From: Choristoneura fumiferana
Lineage: Eukaryota > Arthropoda > Insecta > Lepidoptera > Tortricidae
DNA: 64,000 nt
Assembly: GCF_025370935.1 (NCBI RefSeq)
Contig: NC_133477.1
Location: 17,616,056-17,680,055, forward strand
Direction of reading: 5' to 3'
A program made the translations under genes and the position numbers. Under the pieces are notes generated by a model. The model did no database searches and was not told the DNA's origin. It saw nothing but the letters and a program-made list of their open reading frames with translations. Position 1 is the first letter of the stretch; every line of letters starts with the position of its first letter. Of this stretch, positions 21,401 through 33,021 are shown one piece after another.

Positions 21401-24400
21401 TATTCTGCAGGATGAAGAATATAATAATTAGCGCGAGACATATACTATTAATTTGGCCATACTTTTTGCCCATCACTGGCTTTTCTTTGCCCGGTATTAG
21501 AAAATCTGATTTTATCGCAAGATCACGCGAGCCAAGCCGACGATTGTTCAAATCGGAATAAAAACATGCAATCCAATCAGATACGAACGGGAAAAGGTAG
21601 AATCCGTTTGGCAACGAAAAGCATCACGCTAGCTTAATTGAGACATAATTACTGTGTGGACGTGGTTACCACAGAAATAGTACATAATTGCTAAGCTGCG
21701 CTTTAAGGTTCTTATTTATTACAATTAGAAGTGTAAAATCCCTAGAGGCTTTCTCTTTAATGATAGATTTCGTTATTTGTTGCTATTCATAAATAGTATA
21801 AAATTTGCCAAATAACAATAACCCCTGAAAGACTTACTTAAATGGATTTCGCAGATATTTCATCTATTTTCTTTGGACATTTATATAGTACTAGATACAG
21901 CAGCAACAAACATTCAAAACAATACAACTAAATTACAACATTGACAAAAAATATTGTTTATTTTCCACAGACTAGAAATTCTTAAAGCAGACTCATCGCT
22001 CAAAAGTAAAGCTAAGCGGAACGAATGGACGTGGAAGGCACAAACAGATGTGGTGAAATGGCAGGCGACGGCACTTCGCGCGCCATTGCTGCGTCTGGCT
22101 CCAGGGCTCACTCCGGCCGCCTTAGAATGCTTTACTTGTATACGGGCGTATTGTGGAGATCTCGCCCCCAATGAGAGGGCGATGCACCAGGACCTGACTG
22201 AAGTCAAATGTGTTTATACTGTGCTTATGGTAAGTCGACATTATTTTAAGCTATTGATTGGTAGTTATCAGTGGTGTGACTGACTATACGTAATTACTCG
22301 ATTCTAATTAAATTTTATTACGTGACGTCACTGACTTCAGTGATGAGAAATAGGTATATGCCTAACGAAATGCTCACACCACGTCGCTGATTGTTAGTTA
22401 GTTTAAAAAAAAATATGACTGTAGATCAGTGGGCAATTAAATTTTGCCAGGGTAGAGTGCACTTAACTTGTCTGTAGTCCGGTAAAAAAGTTCTAGAAAA
22501 CGAGTTATGAGAGGTTATGGTGCAGATGTACGATGACTGTCACTGATTGTTAGAATGAATCATTTGTCAATGTACAGTCAGCCACAGAAGTAGATGAGTA
22601 GTTACGGTGCTCAAAATGACCTACACACTCTTATTACCTTGGTATTAGAGTCGTATGTATAGTTCATCTTAAGCACCGCAACTGCTCATCCACTTCTGCT
22701 GCTGACTCTACAGGCGTGGTGTCACTTACGCTTGATATGTTGACATTGTGTTCAGAAGTGACAGGCGCCGCGCCGGTCAATATATTATGGTCAATATCCT
22801 TTTTAGCTCTATTTACGCAAAAAACAATTTGTCATCGTGACATCTATTTTCTTTTAGAGAGTTTTGTAGACAGAAGATCGATAGTTATTTGGGGTCAATA
22901 TGACAGGTTTTTAGCTTCCGGAATAGAAAAAGATTTATGAGCTAAGCGGATGTTTGTCGAGCATATAAATCAAGATAATTTGCTATGGTAATTACCAAAT
23001 TCATAACAATTTGTCATCATTGTCGTTCACTTAATCAGCGACCGCGGAAGTGGGGGCAGGAGTCAAATGCCCTCTTCAAATTTGCACAAAAAGAATAGCT
23101 CTCATGTGAAAATTGACGGAAGGAAGTTTTAACCAAATATACCTTCAGTCGTGGTCAAACGTAAGCCCATTATAAATTAACCTCTTATTGTCAACCGGAA
23201 GACGTCCACTGTTGAACAAAGGCCTCCCCCTTAGAACGCCACAATGAACGAACACTCGCCACCAAAAGTAACTAGCGCTGACCAACCTGAATCTGGATTT
23301 ATTTGTCAACAGCACTGCCACGCAGTGCCAGAGCTTCGCGACGAGGTGTACTGCCAACTGATGAAGCAGACCACGTCGAATCGCTCGCCGGCCGCCGACT
23401 CGTGCCAACGCGCCTGGCGGCTCATGTCCATCCTCGCCGCCTACTTCACCAGTTCCGATACGCTCAGGTATGCTTGATACAGCGAAGTCTGATCACGTCT
23501 TGCCCGACATTTGAGACGAAATTTAACACCTTCACAAATTTACGCAAACCTACTATATTTTTGAAAGAGCTATTATCCAACGACACCCCCACAGCATGGA
23601 TTATACGACATAAAACCTCCCCGGTTTACGAGGACACGTTTTTTTTATATTACCATTTTATCTGGTTTGGCGGGTTATTTAGTTATAATGTACATCCAAG
23701 CCAAATTCCAGATTCCTAAGTAACTACGATACCAAGTTTCTGAGCTAAGTGTCGACACACGGACGTACGAAAACTGTAAGAGTTCTGTTTTTGCCATTAA
23801 ACCTAAAAAAAAAAAAAGAAAACTTGCTCTAGGAGTTTAAAATTAAAAGGTCGAAGCTGTCAGTAGCTGCACTCTTGAGGCAAATTTTAATATTTGTGGC
23901 GTAAAACCCTGGAGTAAAACTCACTACTCAGCACTTAGATACCATACCATCGGCGTTGTAGAAATCTCATCGTCTTTTACGCTATGGGTCTCTTCGTTGC
24001 CTTGTGGTAGTAAGAAACACTTTGCGAAGGCATATAAGACAATAAAAATAAAATACTGACAGTTTCAATATTGATTTGTTTCCAGGCCATTCCTAGTGGA
24101 ATATCTGTCTGCGGCGGCGGCAGACCGGAGGCGACCGTGCCAAGGCACTGCGGCCGTGTGCCTCGCCAACCTCCGGAAGACGCTGCGCTGCGGCGGCCGC
24201 AAGAATGTACCGAGTGTCGAGGAGGTAAGCACAACGCATCGGGATAAAAGAAATATTTCTTCTGGAAAATGACAAAGAAACTGTTAAAAGGTCTTGGTTT
24301 TTTTGCCATTGAAACTAATCCTTTGCTTTTGATAATCAATGCTATGCTATGGGCATAATTGTGGCACATACAAAGAATAAGGTTTCCCCTTTGTGGCTTG

Positions 24401-27400
24401 TAGTACGGAACTAAAAATGTTGAATACGACGCCATCAAAATGTCAGTGGATATGGTGTAACATGAAGTTCGCCGGGCGCCTGAAGACCACATCCAGACGA
24501 ACAAGTCAGGTGTGTTCGCACAACACTCGAAAGTTTTATTTATATTGTCAGAGATTCAAAAACTCAAACAAAAAATATATAAGTATTATATACATAATGT
24601 ACACATATCGATGTATTTTTGCCGCCCAATACACTACGCCTTTAGACAATGTATGCAATTTTGTAGCGTCACAGCACGAACGTGCATCAACGTCTTAATG
24701 TGTGGAACTGTAACTTTTTAAAACCTTGGGCTACGTACGTTTGAAGAGGGACGACGGCTAAAACGGGGCTAATAAAATCGCCTCTTCCCTTCTCTTTAGT
24801 CGCCGTCCCTCTTCAAAGTATTACTTGAGAAAGAGACGGCGCGTTAAAACCGCGCGGTCAGCGGGCAGCGCGGTAATACATAGCCTTAGACCGTGCAAGG
24901 GCGGCCTTTGGTGTTTGGATTCGAAATCTATAGTGTCATTTATTGTGCAGGTGACGGCAGTGTCTGCGGGTCGGTCGGCCCGGCGGCAACTGTACCGGCT
25001 GCCGGGTGGCGCCGAGCGCGTCGTCAATACGCGCTGCGCCACCGTCGTCCGGGACATCGTGGACGAGCTGTGCGACCTGGTACGTACAACCCAACGTTTT
25101 TCTGTACCTACCCTCCTTGAAACGTTACGTAACGCTCAATTACCATTTTTACCTAAAAGTCTTTTAGTTTTCCTTTAGCCGTTTTATAAATTTAGTTGTC
25201 ATTTTTTTAGCAGTTGCGCTGCTAAGTCGGGTTGAGAGCCTTCATGGGCCAAGAACAACTGATAATGCTATGCGAATATAATCTTTTGAGGACATTAATT
25301 GTGATTTCACAAGTGAAATTAGGTAAAACGAAATGATGCGCCCCACTATCTGTTCTAACTTACTATCTACTTATCCTCATTGCAGTAATATCATTGTGCC
25401 ATAATAGTTTGAACTTAGTCTTAATTTGAAGTGTAGCATTAGGTCAGCATAGTTTTTAAGTTTTAACGTTGCCTAATGTAATTAATTAGCTTACTTACCT
25501 AATTTTATTAAAATTGTGGCTATATAATATTGTAAGAGACTTTAGAATAAGGCCTTATGTATGTTTTTGCCAAATAAATAAATACTAAATTGTTCGTTAG
25601 ATCGGTGTGACAAGTGAGGGTGAACGCGCAGAGTTCTCCCTCTATTGCATCGTGGCAGGCGACGCACTGACGATGCCACTCGCCGGCGACGAGTACGTGC
25701 TGGACGTGACTACGGAGCTGCAGAGAGCCCACCACCCGTTCTACCTCATCTTCTGCCGCAGCGTGTGGCACCATCCGCTGCGGCAGGACGCGCCGCCGCT
25801 CTATACTGAAGTACTCTTCAACCAGGTAAATTATACAAAAACATAGACGCTGTTGTCTGATTTTAGCTATAGCGAGCTCTAACTACATGTATTCGCAAAA
25901 AAAAAACTAATAATATTTAAGCCACAAATGTTGCCGTAACTCCCGCGAGTGCACGGTTTGGCCCCCGCGCAGCGTGCTTGTTTTATGTCCTCTAATGGAG
26001 CACCGTTGCGTAAGACGGGTCTCTGCCTGCTCATTGAAACCTATTGCTGCCCGCGCTGTGCACCTGCGAGAGTTAGCGGAGGCCCTAAATAATCGTGATC
26101 ATGACATATCTACTGGTGAGACATATGGATAACCAGCGAGTAAACCTTTGGCTGTAGGTATTACAAGACCAATGGTTGTTCAGATCCTTAGGCAAGGGCT
26201 AAACAGTGTACGTCCGTGACATGGATAGCGTCCACTATTGAGTACCATGCTGGTCGCTGATATAAGTTAAGATCTTTTGGTGTCGTACAACAAGATACGT
26301 TATCACAGACAGTTCAGTCTAACCACGCCCACGGTATTTTCACTGAATAGGTATTTCAATTTTATTATTTACAGGTGGCTCCAGACTACCTAGAAGGCTT
26401 GTTACTAGTCCTGCCGGGCGGCGGCGCCCCTGCGGCCGCGGTCCTGCGAGATGTGGCCCTCGTCGCAGCCCTGTTACACCGCGCGGCGGGTCTCCCCGAC
26501 GCGCCCCACGCAAGAGACCTCAAGTTCTTACTCCCGAAGCCGCTCCTGGCGCTGAGGGAACCCCGGCCGAACAAGTGGGCGACGTGGGTGGCGGCCGAAT
26601 GGCCTGCCGCTCGCACGCTTAGCCCTGCCGCAGCCAAATCTAAAGTGCTACAGGTATATTTTGATTTGTTTTATGACAGATTCCCACTTGCATCCGAAAT
26701 GGGTGCTTTAGGTAAGACAAACTTTTTAGTGTTAAAATCACGTTACCTTGTAAATGTTTTATCAAAGAACCGGTTTAGCTTCAGCATATTAAGCAGCCCT
26801 TTGGTAAAGACACACCGAAGTTCAAACATATATGTTAAATATCTACGATGAACTCCTTTTTACTTCCTTCCGATAAACAGAGCTCACCGAAAACATAGCA
26901 AGCTGCCTTTTAGGATAATATACTATTTCACCATGCCTCTTTCTAGTAAGGGCGTGTCAAACCCTGTAGCTGCATCTTTGGTTTGGACGGTTGTAACAAC
27001 CTGAGGACTGCATTGAGCGACCCTGCTGCAGTGGGCGGGCGCGCTGCTGCAGGCACAAACTAGCAGTTACCTATTACTGGGATTGACCCACCGCACGCCA
27101 ACTTCTTACCAACAACAAGTTACAAACTACGTACTACTGTTGTTCCCAGGTGCTCTCCCGCTGGCCTCTATTCGGGTCGTCGTTCTTCGCGGTGCGGCGC
27201 GTGGGCGGCGGCGGGCCGGCCGACTGGCGCGAGCACGTGCTGGCGCTCAATCGCCGAGGAGTGCACTTACTGGACGCACACACACATGACACCGACACCC
27301 ACTGGCCTTACGCTGACCTGATTTCCACCAGGAAGGTAAGCCTTACGACGACGATGTGAATAGACGGGAGCTGAGGCAATAACTAGACAATAGTCCAACG

Positions 27401-28831
27401 CACTCGTCATTACAATCGCTTTCATCAGTCATCACTTTTTTTCCTCAAATGGTAAAAAAATTAAGGGCAGGAAAATATTGTATAATATGCGATCGCGAGC
27501 GTGTTTGACAATAAGGCCTCTGACAATGGGTGCTGATGTCTTTTAAACTACTAAGCGCAGGCTAATATACATAATGCTAAAATTTTACGCTATTCAGAGT
27601 GAAATAACTATATATTTTTTTCTTTTTCCTTTTTTTTCGACGACCAGATGGCCTAGTGGTTAGAGAACCTGACTACGAAGCTTGAGGTCACGGGTTCGAT
27701 TCCCGTGTCGGGGCAGATATTTGTATGAAAAATACGAATGTTTGTTCTCGGGTCTTGGGTGTTTAATATGTATTTAAGTATATATCTATCTATATAATTA
27801 TATTTATCCGTTGCTTAATACCCATAACACAAGCTTTGCTAAGCTTACTTTGGGACTAGGTCAATTGGTGTAAATTGTCCCGTGATATTTATTTATTATT
27901 TATTATTAATATTGACGACATTATTGATTTTTCAATAGGTCCGTTCGGAAGACGGCACGCTGTTCCTGGACGTGAAATGCGGATCGCTACTGCAGCAGCG
28001 AGTGACGCGTCTGCAGGCCGAGCAGGCGCACGAGGTGGCGCGGCTGGTGCGCCAGTACGTGCAGCTGCAGCGCGACCAGCGCCACGAGCGACACCGGCAC
28101 GAGCCCGAGGACGGTGAGTCGGGGACACTCGCTCTGCGGACAGAGCGGCCAGGCCGGATAGGGCACGAGGTTGCCGCTTACAATCGGCATAGTCCCGGCA
28201 CGCACTGAAAATCGTACGTCTAAGGTGCTGGGATTAGAGCAACGTAGCTTTAACCCGCACCGCAACGCTTAGCTGCCGTCTAAACGGCTGAGTATTCTAT
28301 TCTATTCTATTCTATTCAATACATACGCGCGTCGGCGGTAAAACACTGAGGTTACAATGGAACACAATGGAAAATTATGTAGGGCTCAATCTTTACAGAT
28401 CTACCCACTAGAAACACATTGGTATTTGTCCACTGCCGTTATGGGACCGCCATGCGATCGCAGACATTCAACATTATCCAACATAGTGCATGTTGGGTGT
28501 GGTTGGATACCATGTTGCAGCCCTCAAAAAAGGTTGTGGTCACAGCCACCCAAAAATCGGCCAAGTGCGAGTCGGAGTACAAGCTGGCTCATGAACAATC
28601 ACGACTCATGAACGACTTTTGAAAGTGTGTCATTACTAGTCTATTAGGGTTGTGGACATGCCCATCGGATCCGCCCTTGCCATGTTGTACCTCTACGATT
28701 ACCATAACTGCCATGCCAATAACACAACCTAAAATATACATAAATTTCGCTGATATTCCCTAAGATAATTGAATAAGTGCTATCAGTTAAAAAATCTAAT
28801 ATTAGTTTTTGTTTCAGGTTTCAACACATGA
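18420..28831 (+). CDS. MyTH4-FERM protein, myosin-XV tail-like, no motor in window
   Basis: Ten exons: 18420-18535, 21971-22229, 23313-23467, 24086-24224, 24951-25079, 25601-25825, 26375-26653, 27150-27335, 27939-28113 and 28818-28831. All have AG/GT borders and consistent phases, giving 558 residues from ATG to TGA. Residues 1-35 are acidic and Ser-rich (MSAESSGDQSEVDISGD...). A MyTH4 domain follows (about 40-190), with APLLRLAPGLT, ECFTCIRAYCGD and PELRDEVYCQLMKQTT. A FERM domain fills about 225-550, with RRQLYRLPGG, DEYVLDVTTEL, NQVAPDYLEG, RWPLFGSSFFAV and STRKVRSEDGTLFLD. The order matches the C-terminal MyTH4-FERM unit of unconventional myosin-XV (fly sisyphus/Myo10A), a filopodial transport motor. 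Upstream sequence holds no motor or IQ exons. Either 18420 is a true start for a motorless protein, or it is an internal exon whose 5' part lies elsewhere. PLEKHH-type proteins are a weaker alternative. Confidence 0.82.
18788..19575 (-). repeat. GGCCAAGAGCG repeat family, copy 2, with nested SINE
   Basis: Read on the minus strand it runs from ACCGGCCAAGAGCGTGTCGA to GGTTCCGGAGCC, like the copies at 7317-8527 and 47383-47917. Near its 3' end it is split by a tRNA-derived SINE at about 18829-18945. It lies in the first intron of the MyTH4-FERM gene. Confidence 0.8.
18829..18945 (-). repeat. tRNA-derived SINE, family B
   Basis: On the minus strand it reads GTGGTGTAGGGGTTATAGC (A-box-like) and later GGGTTCAATTCCCAG (B box), followed by CTGGTCTCTTTTTCAGG. 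The same head and tail occur at 37054-37152 and, partly, at 36122-36246 and 36810-36900. It is inserted inside the repeat at 18788-19575. It has a SINE tail, so it is not called a functional tRNA gene. Confidence 0.75.
20242..20463 (+). mobile_element. Helitron-like nonautonomous element
   Basis: It starts TCCATACTAATAATTGTAAA after an A and ends GCGGACATAAGCTAG before a T. The interior has GTTTGTATGTTTATCCG, ATAGGCTACTTTTTATCC and CGCGGGCGAAGCCGCGG, a pattern widespread in lepidopteran genomes. It lies in intron 1 of the MyTH4-FERM gene. Confidence 0.7.
22571..22712. mobile_element. Palindromic MITE (TGTACAGTCAGC ends)
   Basis: TGTACAGTCAGCCACAGAAG is mirrored by CTTCTGCTGCTGACTCTACA. The inner parts GATGAGTAGTTACGGTGC and GCACCGCAACTGCTCATC also pair. 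Length is 142 bp, in an intron of the MyTH4-FERM gene. Confidence 0.75.
23190..23260 (+). repeat. Dispersed retroelement 3' fragment
   Basis: GGAAGACGTCCACTGTTGAAC and AAAGGCCTCCCCCTTAGAAC form a motif common at the ends of lepidopteran non-LTR copies. A related, more diverged stretch is at about 62480-62640. It ends about 50 bases before the exon at 23313. Confidence 0.5.
24740..24817. mobile_element. Short inverted-repeat element
   Basis: TTTGAAGAGGGACGACGGCTAA is mirrored by TTTAGTCGCCGTCCCTCTTCAAA with one unpaired change. Length is 78 bp. It lies in an intron of the MyTH4-FERM gene. Confidence 0.65.
27638..27905 (+). repeat. Full-length tRNA-derived SINE, family C
   Basis: The head looks like a tRNA: GATGGCCTAGTGGTTAGAG (A box) and CACGGGTTCGATTCCCGTG (B box stem-loop). 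A body follows with CTCGGGTCTTGGGTGTTTAA and GGGACTAGGTCAATTGGTGT, then a TATTTATTTATT tail. Fragments of the body are at 3489-3538 (+), 36562-36626 (-), 37245-37352 (-), 58128-58325 (-) and 61010-61145 (-). Confidence 0.85.
28293..28317. repeat. (TATTC)n microsatellite
   Basis: Five near-perfect TATTC units, in the last intron of the MyTH4-FERM gene. Confidence 0.9.
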
Positions 28832-31423
28832 ACAAGCTAGACCAACCATAAAAAAAAAATGGACTCAAATGCAGTGTATAATGTTTATTGTAAGAATAAG
28901 CACCAAGCAATGCATGTATAGTGTTTAATCACGCTTCGACACAAAAATCCGTCCTTAAAGATCTGAAATTGTAATTTTGAAAACGTGTGCTGAGGGTAGT
29001 ATTTTTATTTTAAGATATTCGGCACCGCGATACATTGTCATTGGTTCAAATAATTTTATTGAAAATTTTTTGAGGATAATACATTGTATATTTTTTGTTC
29101 TGTGTCTTTCGATATAAGGCTCAATGTAATTTATGGATAAGATGTACTGCGGTCGTCGTGAGATTGAAATGAGAATAGGATTCTAAGACAGAATTGGCGT
29201 TTATCAATTTCCAGCAACCAATATAAGCAAGTCGAGTAAGCACTTCTATTTTCATTCCAGTCAAAGTACTTTTAGCGGATATAGTTTATGAAAAATGTTT
29301 ATGAAAAGAATCTTTAATTTAACTTAGCTCAACTTAGGTGAATGTTTTTCATAATCGCATTCTTATTAACCACCAAAATGATACATATTATTGTAAACTT
29401 AATATATTTTAAACGTACATTTTTATTATTTTTGTTTAGTTTAATAAATATATAACGTGTGTGTTATATTCCAAGTACCTACATTTTTAACATTCTAATA
29501 TAATAATATGAACAGGGTACAATGTATCACAAAATATTCTCAAAATAGTGCTTAATGTAGATCATTTTAATGTTTTGTTGTTTATGGAATTCGTATTATG
29601 TTATAAATAGTATTGTTATTTCCATCGACAAAAATTTTGTACCCTCAGTTTCCGAATTTGGAGTTTAAACAGTTTTAGGGTAGTTTTCTACCTTCTTATC
29701 TATTCTTCTTCCACAGTTTCTAAAAAGGTGCTATTTACATAAATTACCTAATTTTATCCTTTACACACATTTTATCAGAAATCAAATTGTTAATATTGAT
29801 ATACACAATGGACTTTTTATATATTATTTCCAAAGACCGTCATGGTCGAAGTCATGTTTATTATAACTTTAAAAATCAATTATTTCGTTGTCATTTATGT
29901 AATATAACTTAAATTAATATTCGCATTATGAATATGTAATGTAGATACCAATAAAGTAATATTTTGAATACACACCTTTGTTTTTTACCCATCTTATTAT
30001 ATCCGTATGCTAGTTAGCAGAAACTTATAATAAAATTGTTTTTACTATTTTTCCCATGGGCGGTGGCAACCGCAGCCTGTCAGCAAATAGGCAAATTGTT
30101 AGTCCTAAAAGGAAGCAGCTGATGTGCCAAGGTCCGCCGCATTCCCACGACGCTAAAAACTGTCCTTTGTCTGACAAAGGCTGACCCCGCGCCGACACGC
30201 ATAATTATACGGTACCTGCCTCCTGCACTCTTAAATACTACGAAAATAAGTAATTGCTGGATCCGTGATGCATGGGAAATTCCGTAAGACGTGGCAAGAC
30301 GAGAGGAACTTGTGGAACGACTGAGCTTGTTCACGCTATAGCATTAATTACTTCGGATTGGATCGGATCAGTATTTGAACTAAGTATGTATGTCTCAAAT
30401 ATATAACTCTTAACAAATTCCCAGCAGGTCTATCATGTTCAGCGCATAATAAATAAACGCGAACACGTAAGTTTTACGAGCGCAAGATTATGCAAATGTT
30501 AACTTCACAATTACTCATGACACATTTATAGCTGCCATTTTATTTCTCACGCGTTAACCTTGGCTAGGACTGGCCACAGTACAACTAGAGTCCGCCTTTG
30601 TCCGCTAAACTAGATAGAAGACGCTTTTGGCAGGGCCGGATTTAGGGGAGGGCATCCAGGGCTACAGCCCTTTTTTTATTCAAATTTCCACGAGTGAACA
30701 CTAGTAAACAAATTTTCCTTCGATATTTTTTTTCTCCGTTTTACCTTTACATATAGTAATTTGTAAAAACAAAAAAAAAAAACATTTTATTTGTATACAC
30801 GCCCATAGAAACTGACTTTCATTGTAAGCCATACAACACCGCAAGTGTCCGGCAAAAAAAATGGTCTAAGAAAGTCTACAAGCAAGAAGAAGTCTACAAG
30901 CGGCCTAAGGATTGACGTCACGGGCTCGCACTCCCGAACTTTGGCGCGCTATCTTTGTAATTTCTTATTTGACTCACAAAAACGTGTCCAAAATTTTCTG
31001 GCAGACTAAGAAATAGAATTAGGTTATTTTTACCCAATTAGCGCATTTAACAGCAAGCGCATAAGTCCATAAATAAAATAAACAATTTATACAATCTTGA
31101 CTGGAAAACCCTCCGGTGAGATACATTTCTTAATATCAATCTCGAAATGGCCACTTATGCTTCCAACAGACCTCTACCTCGTAACTTTATTACATATATA
31201 TAGCATCAACAATTCAACATGTAGCACTCAGTCATAGTCAACTCTTTACTCCTACCAGCCATTAGGATATTTAGCTGTTATTATCGACGTAAATTCAGAG
31301 TCATTTTGGGGTCACATTCACACAATCCCCATTGTCTTCGTCCCTTCATTACCGCGACTGACCGCTGCCGCTGACATCAAAATGCTTAGGTACCAGTTAC
31401 TGCTATACTCGTACCTAGCCATG

Positions 31424-31608
31424 TACAGTCACCAGCACACTAATATCAGCCACAGCATGCAAAAATATCTAACACGTCCTACCGGCGCCCTGGCAATATT
31501 GTCGTATCGTCGATGACGTCGGTTACCGCCGGGTATTGCAGTATCATCGACGATACTTATCTGATATCTATGCACGCTTTATTGGGGCAGATATTGCTGC
31601 TAGTGACT
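31424..31608. mobile_element. Inverted-repeat MITE (TACAGTCACCAGCA ends)
   Basis: TACAGTCACCAGCACACTAAT at the left pairs loosely with CTGCTAGTGACT at the right. Inner ATCGTCGATGACGT and ATCATCGACGAT also pair. It resembles the outermost element of the nest at 40099-41696 (shared AGGACGT/ACGTCCT and GCCGG/CCGGC motifs). Confidence 0.6.
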
Positions 31609-31640
31609 TGAACTATCCAGTGTGTTTCCCTTAAATTTAA

Positions 31641-31782
31641 GGGGCTGTTTCACCATCCATTGATTAGTGTTAGCTGACGGTTAAATTGTGATGCCGTCTC
31701 TATTTGTTTTGATCGAATAGACGGAGACGGCATCACATTTAACCGTCAGTTAACACTAATCAATGGATGGTGAAACAGCCCC
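31641..31782. mobile_element. Palindromic MITE (GGGGCTGTTTCACC ends)
   Basis: GGGGCTGTTTCACCATCCAT is mirrored by ATGGATGGTGAAACAGCCCC. The arms pair almost completely through GATGCCGTCTC/GAGACGGCATC to a small loop. Length is 142 bp. The related copies at 37638-37784 and 61255-61490 are much more degraded. Confidence 0.82.
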
Positions 31783-33021
31783 TAAATCTTATATTTGTTG
31801 CCCATTTTTGTTGTTGACTGTCGTACGACCATCGTAACTTATTCTTATTCTGGTGGTGTTCCTTGATAAGGTGCAATTTGCTCTTGACCGCCGCTAAACA
31901 AAGTTCAAAGGCATAAATTACAACACTCCCGTAAACGGCACCATTGATTCTCGGTTTGGCGGTCCTTTGCATTAGCACGAAGACGCTTTTAGCAGAACAA
32001 AACGTTGCGAAATTCATTCACAAAGTGTAACAAATCAAGCGTGGGCTTACAGTATTCAAGGCTTCAAGTTGTCGCGTACACAAATAAGAAGGAAGTTCTC
32101 AAGCGACGTATTACGCTTGAGTGACAATATGTACTGCCCAGTTATTCAAAACTGAATACAATTAATGCAACCATGGTCACTTCTAGAGTATGTTAATGGA
32201 ACAACAGGGAAGCGATGTCAAAATAATTTTCCGACGAATGACTTAAATCCTTGACAAAGATTGATTTCATTTTTAATTAGGATTAGGTTTTGTTCCCTTT
32301 TTTGTGGTTTTAATATTTTTAATTGTCATTTTTTTCGTCACTACGCTGCGGCACCTCAAGAACATATGACAAATGACTCAAATCTAAAGTCCCTTGTTTG
32401 TGGGAAGTCGGTGTGTTTTGTAGTAAACTCATTATTTTGAAATTAGCTGTAATCTCCCACTTAAGTGTTGGAGCAACGAACTTCCTCGACTTAAACTTAA
32501 AAGGTTCCATACAATTGGTATACTTATCTTAATTAAGCTTTAATTTTGTCTTTAACGCCTACAATAATGCCACATCCGGAATACTGGAAATACCATTGCC
32601 AAGAAAAAATAAATGATCGTGTAAAATTAGTTTATTATGTCTATCTTTATACAAAATTTATTAGTTCCTACCTACTACTTATCTACAATAAACGGCTTCT
32701 TGCTAATTATAATTATTTCACACACACTCGTACAAAAGTCGTACTTACACAACAAAAGAATCAGTGTGTCACTCAATGTTCATAATAATACTGAACGCCT
32801 GGGTTATTCCCAACACTTCCATTATTTTGGAAGATTCCAAACAGAAGAGCGCATAAAATAAACACATATTTGAAATCGTCGTCAAGTAACTGCACTATGT
32901 AGGTAAATACATTATACCTACCGCACCAGAATTGACATGACAATACTCACTAATATCAGCACCTCAAACCAAACATACCTATTTGCTTAGAGGTTAAGAG
33001 CATTATGATTTTCTTTGGCGG

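Larger units (their letters stand above)
28832..33021. other. 3' UTR and convergent intergenic region
   Basis: The MyTH4-FERM transcript probably ends near 29970: CCAATAAAGTAATA at about 29950 is a good poly(A) signal, giving a 3' UTR of roughly 1.1 kb. From there to the stop of the next, convergent gene at 33022 I see two MITEs (31424-31608, 31641-31782), a half hAT-like end GGGCCGGATTTAGGGG near 30635, and otherwise AT-rich sequence with no exon. Confidence 0.6.

Noticed and set aside
26386..26637. Minus-strand frame in GC-rich sequence
   Set aside because: Antisense shadow of a MyTH4-FERM exon. The same applies to frames at 27889-28128, 48428-48673 and 49321-49548.
27641..27715. tRNA gene on the plus strand
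   Set aside because: A- and B-box sequences are present, but the acceptor stem is poor and the segment continues into a SINE body and tail found in at least five other places.
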